Shown here: piece by piece, positions 46,381 to 57,076 of the stretch
Numbering within the stretch: the stretch's first letter is position 1
How the letters are laid out: each line of letters starts with the position of its first letter
Assembly: GCA_030704615.1 (NCBI GenBank)
Contig: CM060732.1
Span: 26,042,001-26,106,000 of the forward strand
Length of the DNA: 64,000 nt
Direction: 5' to 3'
Source: Takakia lepidozioides
Lineage: Eukaryota; Streptophyta; Takakiopsida; Takakiales; Takakiaceae
Notes under the pieces: model-generated
Databases searched by the model: none
Told to the model about the DNA's origin: nothing
Seen by the model: the letters and a program-made list of their open reading frames with translations, nothing else
Position numbers and translations under genes: made by a program

Positions 46381-47981
46381 GCTGCCAAGATACACAGAAA
46401 TGCAGATGCATGCCATCCGGGCACCATCTCCTCGTCCGTCTCACCATGCCACCGAGCTCCAGTGTCATCCTGCTGGCTCGTGCATGGATTGCGACTCAAC
46501 CCATCTGCATTGCGATTGACCAAACCCGGTCGATGCACCACCTGAAAGTCATACTCTTGAAGGATGAGTGCCCACCGTGCAAGCTTCCCCGTAAGCTTGT
46601 CTGACTCCATCAACCACTTGAGTGGTTGGTGATCCGTGACAAGGGTGAAGAGATTGTCGTATAGATAGCACCTGAAGTGTGCCACGGCCCACACTGCAGC
46701 TAAGCATTCTCCCTCATATGAGCTATACTTAGACTCAGCAGCATTGTTCGAGCGGCTAGCGTAAGCCACTACGAACTCTCTTCCCTCATCATCCACCTGT
46801 GTGAGCACCGCTCCAAGCCCCAATATGCTCCAATCTGTATGCAGCTGAAAAGGACGCCCCCTAATAGGTCGTCTCAAGATGGGCGCCGAGGTCAACCTCG
46901 CCTTGAGCTCTTGAAAAGCTTGTTCTTGCTCATCTTCCCACTGCCACTCGTGGTCCACCTTGGTCAGCTTGGTTAGAGCCTTTGCAATGGCACTAAATCC
47001 CTTAACAAACCGTCTGTAATAGTTTGCTAACCCCATGAAAGCTCGAACTCGGCTCACCTCCGTGGGGCGTGGAACCTGTGCAATGGACTCTACCTTAGTC
47101 TGTTGTACCCCCAATCCTCCAGGATATATCATGTGACCCAGATACTCAATCTGGTTGTGGAAAAACTTGCACTTTCCCGGATGTAACTTCAATCCGTGCG
47201 TCCTCAAGCGCTCAAATACCCCCTGAAGGTGTCTCTCATGCTCCTCCACCGTAGCACTAAAGATGATGATGTCATCTATGTAGCACCGAGCAAACTCCAC
47301 CCCTCCTAGAATCCTGTCCATGACCCTTTGAAACTCAGCAGGAGCGTTTTTAAGCCCAAATGGTAAGAACTGCCACTGGTATAGGCAATCCTTCCCGTGC
47401 TCATTGATCCCCCAGAATGCCGTCTTTTGCTTATCCGCCTCCTTGATCGGCAACTGGTGATATCCGGATCGTAAATCCAACGTGCTAAAGACCTTAGAAT
47501 GCCCAATGGCATCAAAGATCTCCTCTGGTGTCGGCATGGCATACCTATCGGACTTGGTCTGACGATTTACAGGCCGGTAATCACCGCACATACGTCTCTC
47601 CGTCCAATTGCCATAGACATCCTTCTTGGCTGGCATCACTGTGGCTGAAGCATACTCTCCACCAAAGAGCTCCACCAAACCTGCCTCCCAAAGATCATGA
47701 GTTCTCATCTGAATCAAGGACCTCTCCATGTCACTGTATCTATAGGGTCTCCGAAAGATTGGCGTGTCAATGGCCAATTCAATGCGAATCTCTTGACCCT
47801 TCAGTGCTCCCAAGTCCTTCAAACTGAAGGCAAAGCAATTCCTATAAGCCCTCAGGAACCGCCGCATACGTTGTCTCTCTCCTCCGGTGACAATGGGTCC
47901 AATGTCAGGCTCCCAATTGTCCTCCGTAACTGCAACCTTAAGTCCAGTGGGCTTAGAGGTAGAGGACGCGTCCCGTGGTTG
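46236..47981 (-). pseudogene. pol: pol: reverse transcriptase and RNase H
   Basis: The frame is open from 47981 (after the TAG at 47982-47984) to 46236. Numbered from the codon at 47867: an RT entry region RIELAIDTPIFRRPYRYS, FGGEYASATVMPAKK (68-82), RMCGDYRPVNRQT (92-104), STLDLRSGYHQLPI (128-141), FLPFGLKNAPAEFQRVM (167-183), catalytic YIDD (196-199), then the RNase H domain LHTDWSILGLGAVLTQ, YEGECLAAVWAVAHFR and VTDHQPLKWL. This is the Ty3/gypsy RT-RH layout, continuous in frame with the methyltransferase. The RNase H first motif reads TDWS rather than the common TDAS. A frameshift near 46370 separates it from integrase. Confidence 0.85.
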
Positions 47982-48041
47982 CTATGCTGCAACCTCTTGA
48001 GCAGTACTCCCTTCCTGCTCAGTCAATGACAAGGCCTCATC

Positions 48042-50150
48042 CTACCCCATCATCTCATCATTGAGAACCTCCTCAACCCGAGAAGAATCCCCAACCTCAT
48101 CCATCACAGCTGCCTTGGCTGCCAACTCCCTCTGGACCTCGAGCACCTCCCACGTGTGCCATGGATGTCTACACCCCGTGGTCCTCACCGGCTCGCCCCC
48201 ACTCGCTGCCTGTACCGTCTCAGTAGGCAGAGAGACCGTCAAGGGAAGTGCACTCCGCACTCTACGTTGCTCAGCCATAGCCAAGCTGATAATCCAGGTC
48301 AAGCAATTGAGATCCATTGCTTGCCCTAACACCTGACGACGTAATGCCTCAGAAAGAGAAGGCACCGCCGTGGTCCCAGTGGAAAACCCCATAGCCCGCT
48401 CTCGCTCGTCGGCATTAGGCTCCACTAACTGTTGCAACTGAGCATCCCATAGGAGGCCAGGTCCACCATCCCGAAAAGCATGGGATCCTGGGAAGCTGAG
48501 CAGTGTAGGTAATGCTGCTTGTGGTTGACCCACCCTGTTGACCACTGCCAAAGGCGAACGGTCATCGTGTCTCACACGTTGAGACTGCCTCCCTGTGTCC
48601 AAAATACTGTCCACTATGAGGTGTGTTGGCTGCTGCACCCCATCAAATGCACGCTTGAGCAGTGCGGGTGGCATCAAGTTAGTCCACCATAGCCGTGGAC
48701 GATGAGCCCGTGATCCCACTGCAGCTCCATCCAGCAGCACTGCTGACCCAAGCCACGACCGGACTTGATGCACACTGGCCATCACCCTGGCCCGAGAATC
48801 GCCCATCAGTGGCACATTCTCCAAGATGTATGCTGGCGATACAACTTGATGAAGCTGCAAGTGGCGCAAAATCCGTACCATCTCCCAAAACAGACCCATC
48901 CTTGAGTCTCGCAATCCATTGCCATGCCCGGCTGATGAATGCCCTTGGCAGGGCCAACCTGCCACTACCAGATCAATGGAGCCAACCTGCTCCAAATCCG
49001 GCGCCCCCAGCAACGAAATGTCTGCTGGCAAGGCTTGTTGGTATCCACGAACTGCAGACACTGGCAACAAAGTAGGGTACTGCTGTACCAACTGAGCAAC
49101 ATGGCGCAGTGAGACGCGTCGTGCAGTCTCATCCCTCTCCACATACAGGTAACGCCTTACCCGCACACCTGCATGTAGCATAGCAGCCAATCCGGTGCTG
49201 ATCCCGCCAAACAAGTCCACAAGGCAAATGCCTTCATCCGGATACTGCCACACAATAGGTGTGGTATCCAATGGTGACAACTGAGGTGGTCCTGGTGCAA
49301 TACCCGCACTCTCCTCCTCTCCTGATGGTACAAAAGCCTCTACCCAGGCTTGTTGCACCCATCGATCAGCAACCTGCTGCAAATCCTTGCTCGTACCCCA
49401 CAATGGAGTGTGAGCAACCATGGCAGACAACTCCGCCAAACCATGCATGTCATCCTGCTCTGCTAGAGGTGGCACATCCTCTGCATGGGCATTGCCTTCC
49501 AGCAACTCTCCAGGCCAACTAACTGCAGCTGTAAAGGTGGCTAGTGTTGGCATCTTGCCCCGTTGGGCAGCCGTAATACCCCCAATGAATGTCACAGGGA
49601 GCTGTGCACGACGACCATCCCCTGACTGCCATCCGGGCCTGTAGAATGCTGACTCCTCCCAAAAGTCCAAGGTGAAGCCCATGGGGTATAACACTGCCCC
49701 ACCAACGAGGACATCGTAAGAGACCACGTCTGTCATAATGGCCTTGGCTCGCATTACTGAGCCATCGATAGGATGATCCGGCTGCAGTCTAATGGCCAAC
49801 TGATGCCGTGTCATGCCCCGAGCCTGCTCTGATCCTCCCAGAGATGTCTGTATCTGGAAAGGACAAGGCTCCATATCCGCCTCCATGATGCCCAAACCTG
49901 CAATAGCAGCTCTGCCCAACATCAGTGGCTAAGCTCCCGAGTCCAACAAGACCCGCAGTGGCCGGTACTTCTTGCCTACCGGTCCACTCAAAGAGAAAAT
50001 GCCATCCTGGTTGTCTAACAAGACAACTCCAGGTGTCACCATGGCGCGCTCAAAGGCTGGCCCAGCTGGCAGCTCCGTCAACCTGGCAGCTGCAGCTTGC
50101 CATGGCGCAGCCGTCCCTCTGCCACTACACCTTCCAGTAACTCCGCAGAA
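48042..50150 (-). pseudogene. pol N-terminal part: aspartic protease followed by a C5 DNA methyltransferase domain (DNMT3-like)
   Basis: The protease reads KKYRPLRVLLDSGA*PLMLG, with the catalytic DSGA and a TAG (49929-49931) in place of a probable Gln. An open frame of 626 codons from 49922 follows. Counting from its ATG, C5-MTase motifs are: I, LVDLFGGISTGLAAM (234-248); II, YVERDE (260-265); IV, AGWPCQGHSS (321-330) with the catalytic Cys 325; VI, YILENVPLMGD (365-375); VIII, GSRAHRPRLWWTNL (403-416); IX, ERAMGFSTG (508-516); X, LRRQVLGQAMDLN (527-539). The order is the normal I-to-X and the spacing is complete, so all catalytic elements are present. FGGISTGL, GLFWEMVRILR and HRPRLWWTNL resemble the DNMT3/DRM-type catalytic domain more than MET1 or CMT, but IV has WPCQ for the usual PPCQ/SPCN. 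It would methylate cytosine in DNA using SAM. Confidence 0.85.
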
Positions 50151-52143
50151 GATGAAGTGACCTCCCCACTCTCACAGAGTGTTGCTGCTAGTCTGAACAC
50201 TGCAACTGGTCTTATCCCTGGTGTCGCAATCATGGTTGCCGAGAACAGTGGGGCTTGACACACAGAGGTGGCTGCCCCCAACAACACACCGGCTGCACTA
50301 GCCTTGTCAGCAGGTGTCAGTGCTGCACGTGTAGCTCTCCCCAATGGCATAGAAACCTCCGCCTCGGTAACAGTCGGGCGAGAACTAGGTGCCATGGATG
50401 GCGTTGACACTGTCTCCGCCAAGGTGAATGACTGAGGCAGCCTCGCCTGACGGCTTGCCTCCCCACGTTGTGGATCCAACTCCACCTCTGCACCTCGTGG
50501 CTCAGGAACTCGTGCTGCTCCTCGAGTCACGGCTGCAGCAGACTCCAACTGCTCTAGTGGTAGTGCTGCTCTGCACATGAATCCCATGCCTCCCATATCT
50601 CCTCCCTCAGGAACAGGAGGTGGACCATCTCGCCTGGGAGCCGGTACCGCCTGAGCTGTAGCCATGGCAGCGAGCCTCTGCTCTAGCTGCTGAAGCCAGT
50701 TGGCCATGCCTTGGTCAACACCCTGACCTCCGCGTCCTTGGCCATGTTGAGCTTGCCCTTGGCCTGCACCTCGTGCCCGACCACCTCGTCCTCTCTGGGT
50801 TGGTCCACCTCACCCCCGGCCACCATTGTTCCCTTGGAACTGACCTGGGCGCAACTCAGGATGCAAGTCATAACACTGGGCATCTCCATGCCCATACTTG
50901 CCACAATGCCCACACTGCAACTGTGCAGGCTGTGTTTGTGCCGGCCTTTTGCCACTCTCTGGGCAATCTCTCTTGACATGGGGTCCTCCACATGTCCAAC
51001 ATATCACCCCTGGTTGCTGTTGGTCTGCAAAAGATGCCACGGGCCACTGCACCTGAGGTCCCCTGTAAGCTCCATAGAACTTGGGTTGGGAAACCTTGCC
51101 CCCCTGACCACGCTGTTGGGCAATCCCTTGTGCCTGTGGGCTGGCAGTTGCGCCTCGTGCAGGCATGTCCTTGCCAAACCCAATGGTAACAACTCAGTCC
51201 TCCACCATGTTGAGCTCAATCCGCTCAGCCAGCAGAAACACATCTGCTAATGTGGGTTGGGCTGCTTGTAACAGGGTTGCATCTCGCACCCTTCTCCTGA
51301 GCTCCTTGTCCAAAATTCCATACCAGAACTAGATTGCCAGAGCTTCAGTAACCCCTTGGGTCACACTTATCAAGCGCCTCATACGAGTGTAGGCCTCTCG
51401 CAAGCTCTCACTGGGTTTGCACTGTAAGTCTTGCAAACTTCCCAGCTTCTTTGTCCGTACACCTTGGTATTTCCTCCGCAACTCCTGGAAGAACTCCACC
51501 ACCGGGTTGAATCTAGGCACATGTGTTGTAGTCGTGGCAGGAGGAGTAGTAGCACCTTTTGAACTGGTACCACCTGCAGAAGTACCGGCACTACTTGTTC
51601 CACTACTAGTGCTGGCAGTGGGAGATATTGGTACTGATGCAGCTACTGGTCGCGTCGTGCCTCGAGTAATGGAGACGTAGTCAGGTGACCAATACATCCT
51701 CTACTCCTCAATCTCTGCTTCATGTCCTTGCCTGAACTCGTGGTAATCGTCCATAGGCGGGCCTTCCAAATGCTGGAACAGTCCCTTCCACGCCATGAAT
51801 GGTGTGAATAGCTGTGGATTGTGCATCTGCTGCAAATCACACCAGTTGTCGAACTCCTGGATAAAGTCATCCAACTCGATTGTGCCCACAGCTCCAGAGT
51901 ACCTACGAGGCCCCTTGATAGCTCCATACATCTCCTCCATGTCGTCCCACAACAATGGCGAATGAAACTGCACACCTGTTGATTAAGCCTCCGAGTCTGT
52001 GTCTGACTCTGCACTAGTTGAGGGTGGAGGTGAAGGTGGTCTGAAACAAACACCTCGTCTGGTGAACCCACTCTCACTACTACTGCCTGTAGCCGTACTC
52101 CCCTCAGAACCCCTGGATAACTCCGTGGTGACACTCACAATGT
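50078..52143 (-). pseudogene. gag: gag polyprotein with two CCHC-type zinc knuckles
   Basis: A single frame from about 52143 to 50078 (roughly 690 codons) is broken by TAA 51983, TAG 51701, TAG 51329, TGA 51194 and TGA 50810. N-terminal acidic/Ser-rich region; a capsid-like segment (ELDDFIQEFDNWCD, then FNPVVEFFQELRRKYQGVR, SESLREAYTRMRRLI, LADVFLLAERIELNMVED) typical of gypsy gag; zinc knuckles CWTCGGPHVKRDCP (C-x2-C-x3-H-x4-C) and CGHCGKYGHGDAQC (C-x2-C-x4-H-x4-C); then a Gly/Gln/Arg-rich stretch and an Ala/Glu-rich tail. Gag packages element RNA. The protease continues in another frame starting near 50150, so a frameshift, natural or mutational, separates gag from pol. Confidence 0.75.
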
Positions 52144-52676
52144 GCACCTCCCCCACGTGACACTATAAGGCTCTATTACTAATTCTAATAGTGACACGGG
52201 TAGGCACCTGTTGCAGTTTAAGGGTCATATCCCAGTGGCTCAGGGCACCTGCACCTGCATCCACCGCAAGAACTCCTATGGTTGGCTGGTCATCAACCCA
52301 GTCTCACCATAGAAGAAACACTGGTGGTCTTGCTGGTCATCACTCCAGCCTCACCACCGACAACATACTCTAGGATTGACCGGTGATCAAATCCGGCCTA
52401 ATCCCTATGAAAGCAAGCGCCCACACAAAACCAACATGGCGCACAGTCAAGCATGTAGGTGTTGGGGGGGATCCAAACACAAGAAATCAAAACATCAACA
52501 CCCCCACACCAAAATCCAGCTGCAATGCTGATCCTGCAGAATAGCCCAGCCCAAAACCCCGGACTGACTGGCCTCCACCAAGAGAGGCTTTGGCAACTAC
52601 GAGTACAAGGTAATGAAAATAGTACAGAGATGGAGGGGAAGAATAGAAGCCCGCCCAAGCAAGATCTAATCCTGAT
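52144..52676. other. Leader of the gypsy element; no LTR or PBS recognised
   Basis: About 530 bp between gag and the next upstream ORF on -. I searched by eye for a tRNA-Met-type primer site (TGGTATCAGAGC) and for similarity to 44346-45008 and found neither. A short direct word GGTGGTCTTGCTGGTCATCA / GTTGGCTGGTCATCA is present near 52280-52350. Confidence 0.35.
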
Positions 52677-53426
52677 CTATGCTATCAACTGCCAGACTTC
52701 TCTCAAAGTGCCTCGCTCTGCATGATGGTAAGGTGTAGGAGGTATATCTATGTCCAGAAACCTGCCACTAACCTTGTCCCAAGCTACAGTAGCTCGCTCT
52801 AACCAACCCTCCTCCTCTTTCTGCCAGGTAGAGACAAAGCAATACTCCCCTATCTCCCGCTCACTGAACACTAAAGAAAACAAAGGTAGGGTCTAATAGT
52901 CTCTCAACTCGAAAGCTTTGAGACGGTTGCGGGTGTCCTCATTGCGAATGACTGCATCTCCTTCAAGCAAAACAAACTTATCATTGCTAATGAACCCCCG
53001 CTCGTGGTTGCCTTGTGCAGAGCGTATCCGGCTGCAACCAAGTCTGATTGCACAAACTTGTGCAGCTCCTGCTCCTCTGCTCCAGTACACCACGGCCTTG
53101 TGGCTGAACACCTTGGTCCCTGGGGCTGTCTTTGGTTGTGTTCCAAGCCTAGCTTTCACCCACTTTGGTATTTCACCTACAGCTGCAGAACTGCTGGCTC
53201 CAACAGAGTTCTGACTATCCAAAGCAACATTGAGGCCCTCAACGCCAACTACAGCAGTTTGTTGTCTACTGCTAATGCCTGGCTCCCAGTATGCAATCAA
53301 CTCATCCAACTGTTCTCCACTCAAATCAGTCTGAGTTCCTTGGGAAACATAAATCATGTCCCCTTGTGTGCACAGGCTAAGAGACGAGACCTGCCCTTCA
53401 ATTACCTCCTCATTTCCCCCAGCCAT
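52677..53426 (-). pseudogene. Unrecognised 250-codon ORF upstream of the gypsy gag, interrupted by one TAG
   Basis: ATG at 53426 opens 177 codons to a TAG at 52893-52895, after which the same frame continues to 52677 with coherent sequence (RDY*TLPLFSLVFSERE, STWQKEEEGWLERATVAWD). A Gln at the stop would give one protein of about 249 aa. Features: an acidic N-terminus, GEIPKWVKARLGTQPK, FSHKAVVYWSRGAGAAQVC, SNDKFVLLEGDAVIRNEDT, and a Trp-rich C-terminus. I do not recognise a family. Same orientation and similar decay suggest it belongs to the gypsy element or to a neighbouring retroelement, but no LTR links them. Confidence 0.35.
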
Positions 53427-53659
53427 ACAAGGAGAACATCCACAAATTTGTCTCTCATATAGACCAGAACAGGTTCTAGAAACAGAATTGTGGATCTTTC
53501 ATGGCACACTCACACTCTAAAAATTCCATATATTTTTAGCAGAGTCCCAAAAACAAAAACCAGGTCTAGATAGGTAGATATCCCCTTTGTGCAGCTATCC
53601 CCTCAAGAACTGAGTCAAACGGAGCTCATTTGACAAAGATATGACCAACCAAGCTCTTT

Positions 53660-53705
53660 AAACATAACACATTTTATTATTATTATTATTTTTATTTTTA
53701 TATAA
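53660..53705. repeat. (TTA)n/TTTTTA low-complexity tract
   Basis: TTATTATTATTATT followed by TTTATTTTTATAT. On - it reads as an A-rich (AAT)n tail, so it may be the 3' end of a - strand non-LTR element. Confidence 0.5.
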
Positions 53706-53879
53706 GACAAAACAAATACAAGGAAAACTCTATTTTCAATACTTGTCTTGGTTCCCTGTTCCCTGGTTTCTTGTTCCCTGGTTCCCAGTGACTGGCTCTC
53801 CTCCAGTCGAGATCCGTAGCTATGCTGAGCCTTAATCCTTTGCACCAATATTCCCAACAAAAGCAGGAACACTTACAAT

Positions 53880-56070
53880 GCAACCCCGGAAAGCACCAGA
53901 TCAGGCAGATCGGAAATATCTGATCGGCTCAGCACTATAGTGCCATGGGCACATAAACCAGATTGTAGGAGCAGCCAGAGGAAATGCAGGTTATGCCAGC
54001 ATCATCCAGACCATCCCTGCATCTTGGATATGCATCCTCCAGCAAGGGCCGTTGCCTCCATTGCCCGACACTTGGTTACATGCTCAGCCAAACCTAATCA
54101 GGTCATTTCCGTGACAGATTTCAGCGACATTCAAATCACTAGGCTCGCTATGCACTACTGCCCTCAATCAAACATCCTGCAAAGCTGGCTGTCTTTCTCT
54201 GGCAGATCGCAAATAGAATTCTAAAGGTAGGGTGTTGGCTTCAATTCACCCGTGCACTGCTCTGCACATGCTGCTCGCTTGGGGTTTCAGAATCCCTGGA
54301 ACACTGCCTACTACAATGCAACATACCTTCAAAAAATCTGACCCAAGATTCACTGGCTGCTCGGACACTGGCATGACCAAACCTCTTTAACTCCAATCAG
54401 CTGCTACTGAATTACGATCCCAATGCCTAGTTGAGCTGCCAGTCTCGCATTCACTGTCCCCACCAAGGCAGCTGCATGAATACTATGAATACCATCACAG
54501 CTCCCATCTTCCACTCTAACCGGTTGGATGAGTACGGCCTTGAGGTCTGGTCAAGGCCACCAACTACACCTGGGTTGTCCCAGTTCTCTGTTGCCCAGTT
54601 CGGGTCACCTTGCTGATGCACCAATTAAATGAATGTGGTATCTCGCACTAAGACTCCCAGGACCAGCACCTGTGCAGAAGTAAGTACCCTTGACGCCGAA
54701 ATGACAGTAGAGGCAAGTAATCAGTTGGAAGTGTTCAATGATGAGACAAGTAGAGCTGGAGCTCCCTTGACCTGTATCGCCACAATCCTGCACCAAGGCA
54801 GGAGGACTTGTGAAGACTTGGTCTTAAAGGAAGAACTTATCTTTCAACAATCAGAACCATTGGCGGGACGGAGGAGCAGTGTCAAATATATGGTGACAAA
54901 CTTGGACTCGGGCAGTGTGCTGAGTTGAAAGCTGGGTTGTGAACCACCATTCGACTTTCCATCAGTTTCCACCTCAAAATGGTGGAACCAAGGTGCAAGG
55001 TAGCAACAGCTACTTGGCTTTGTACAAACCTGAAGCACTTAAAAACGACTTTGCACCTTGCACTCCCCGAAATCAACAATGCCCCCAACAACCCTTTTTG
55101 TCAGGAAGCTGGTTGCTTATGCAGATAATCGACCAGGTGAAAGCAGCTTTCCCAGCCACAATCACAAGTAGCATGAAGATTTGTGAGACTCCTGGTTTTG
55201 CAGTGTTGATGATATGCCAGCAATGGGCTCCCCGTTCTCCATCGCTTTGCTGCTAGGCTTTCTCTCTCGGGGCCTTCACCTTCAACCAGCTCGCTGCGTC
55301 GTGCTCTACCTGCTGGCGCTGCATTTACTGGAGGGGGCGGATTTGCAGCTCCTCCTTCAACTGGCTCCACTACACCAGCTCCACCTGCTCTTCCGCTGCC
55401 TTTCCTGACCGCTTCTGGTCTGTGCACATCGAACTAAGGCGAGCAGCCCGGCCATCTCCAGGCACGGAAGTTCTATCCATCTGCTCGATCACAGGTACCC
55501 CTTTAAGTCTCGCACTTGGTCAGTTTCCCAACGGCCAATCACTGCTACTCCATGATGTCTCCTCACTGACCAAAACGAAGGCTGCTTCCATGCAGTGTAG
55601 CTCCGTCCTGCCCGGCGGCCTCATGCCAGAACCAACGCTGATCGAAACCTGCATATTTTGTTTTTTTTTTTTTTTTTAAAGCTTATTAAACTAAGCACTA
55701 CTCTCACACAGGTAATCATACAAGTGCTAACCCTCAACTCCTACCTTGCACTCACAGGTAAGAGATCATCTCTCTCGAGTGATAAAACAAGCTAAGAGAC
55801 ACACTGTTCACACCAGAAACAACATGAAATCCATCGCTATCACTCGTTAAAACAGAAGTCGAGCCAGGGGCACCCCAAGCTATGGGGACTCCACCCCACA
55901 TCAACCTATACTCCCATCATAAGCACACTCAGTCCTAAACGATGCAGGAGCTCGGTCGCGCAGGCTCAACTCGAGAGAGATGAGCTGCACGACTGCCGCT
56001 CTCGTGAAGATAAGGCGGTTCAGGTGTCAAACTAAACTTGACACCTGATTTAACACTTGACCTAAATCCA
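53880..56070 (+). other. Retroelement relic with a zf-RVT-like piece; otherwise no gene
   Basis: At about 54185-54330 the + strand reads FLWQIANRILKVGCWLQF, then LCTCCSLGVSESLEHCLLQCN, which fits the zf-RVT domain of L1 elements (Cys-x-x-Cys, ESLEHCLL-C). The surrounding short frames show no domain. A T run lies at about 55660-55678. The rest, including a Gly/Pro/Ala-rich - strand frame at 55101-55427, is unassigned. Confidence 0.35.
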
Positions 56071-56074
56071 AGTG

Positions 56075-56440
56075 TTAAATACAAATAACTAGCTTTATTC
56101 TAGTTGTTTTCACACTGTGCTTATTTAACTTGACAGCTTCTTTCTCACCGACGGTGGTGGTGTCGATGTCCATGTCATGCACAATGGTCTCCGGGGCAGT
56201 CTCCTCGCCTTCCATTCTTCCCTCCATTTCAGGCTGGACCGGCTCTGTGATCTGTTGTGATTCGTGGGTTGACGTATCCTGTGCAACTTGCTCATCAGCA
56301 TTTTGCAGATTGCGCAACTTTCTCATTCTGACTCGCGCATTTTTCCTCTCTCTCACACTCGTGAAGTAAAGGGACTGCCTTCTACGTCTTCTTACTATGT
56401 CTTCTCTCTCACTCCTGCAGCTCTCCAGCTTGACTAACAA
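56075..56440 (-). other. Small basic/acidic ORF, unrecognised
   Basis: 121 codons: the N-terminal half is Arg-rich (DIVRRRRRQSLYF, NARVRMRKLRNL) and the C-terminal half acidic (EMEGRMEGEETAPE). It could be a nuclear peptide or an exon. No family recognised. Confidence 0.2.
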
Positions 56441-56549
56441 ACAATCGAGAAAGTAAGGAACCCTCTAAAGCCGTCAGTTATGCATGTGGTTAAGGACGTG
56501 CGTGTCTACCCTATAACCCCCCAAATGGATCGATCTCACTGGCTGCGGC

Positions 56550-56900
56550 TTATTGGGCGCCCCTAATGCCATCAATAAGGCCGAGTTCTTCAAATGTGGA
56601 TGTTTTCTGATTTGGATGAAATATTGCGCACATGAGGCATGCCATCGCCCTATCATACACGGATTTTGCCTTCTTCAAAACGAAAACATACATAACGTCA
56701 GGAACGCAATGTCCGCGTTCATCGGCGTTGGATATTTCCCGGGTTCGGCACTCAATGCACTGTCCGGGTTCATGTTGTGGAACGCCGCAAAATGCAAATT
56801 GGATTGCAATATCCAAGACGGCGCCGTCTTTTCCCGGTGGTGTGACACTGACAAAATAAACAGTTTTGTTCCCTTCTCCATCAATTTGGCAACTGCCCAA
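56550..56900 (-). other. Unrecognised 116-codon ORF
   Basis: Contains FVSVTPPGKDGAVLDIAIQF and GVPQHEPGQCIECRTREIS, with a mixed composition more protein-like than the overlapping + strand frame. There is no domain call. It may be captured sequence upstream of the MULE transposase at 57077. Confidence 0.2.
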
Positions 56901-57076
56901 TTGTTTTGGCTGTGTGGTTCAATACCCTCACAAGTTATTGGTTAATGTGTGGGGCCAGTTGTACAACTGCCTCTTGCCTTAGCAAACACTTTTGGGATTT
57001 GGCAATCGCCTCCGGAAGGTTTTTACCTGGCCATGTCGCACAGTTGTATTGGTACTCACCATCGTATGTTCACCAC

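Larger units (their letters stand above)
45009..52143 (-). mobile_element. Ty3/gypsy retrotransposon carrying a cytosine-5 DNA methyltransferase in pol
   Basis: On - the order is gag with two zinc knuckles (52143-50078), aspartic protease (about 50080-49900), C5 DNA methyltransferase (about 49240-48260), reverse transcriptase and RNase H (47867-46236), and integrase (about 46380-45009). Reverse transcriptase before integrase identifies Ty3/gypsy (Metaviridae type). Protease, methyltransferase and RT lie in one continuous frame broken only by TAG codons (49929-49931, 48042-48044, 47982-47984), so the methyltransferase is part of pol and not a later insertion beside it. Gag has five in-frame stops, the integrase region three frameshifts. 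LTRs and primer-binding site were not identified. The element is dead. Confidence 0.85.

Noticed and set aside
47528-51250. Many + strand open frames opposite the gypsy gag-pol
   Set aside because: Antisense shadows of the - strand gag, protease, methyltransferase and RT frames.
45009-53430. LTR boundaries of the gypsy element
   Set aside because: Compared 44346-45008 with 52144-53640 by eye and found no convincing direct repeat or primer-binding site.
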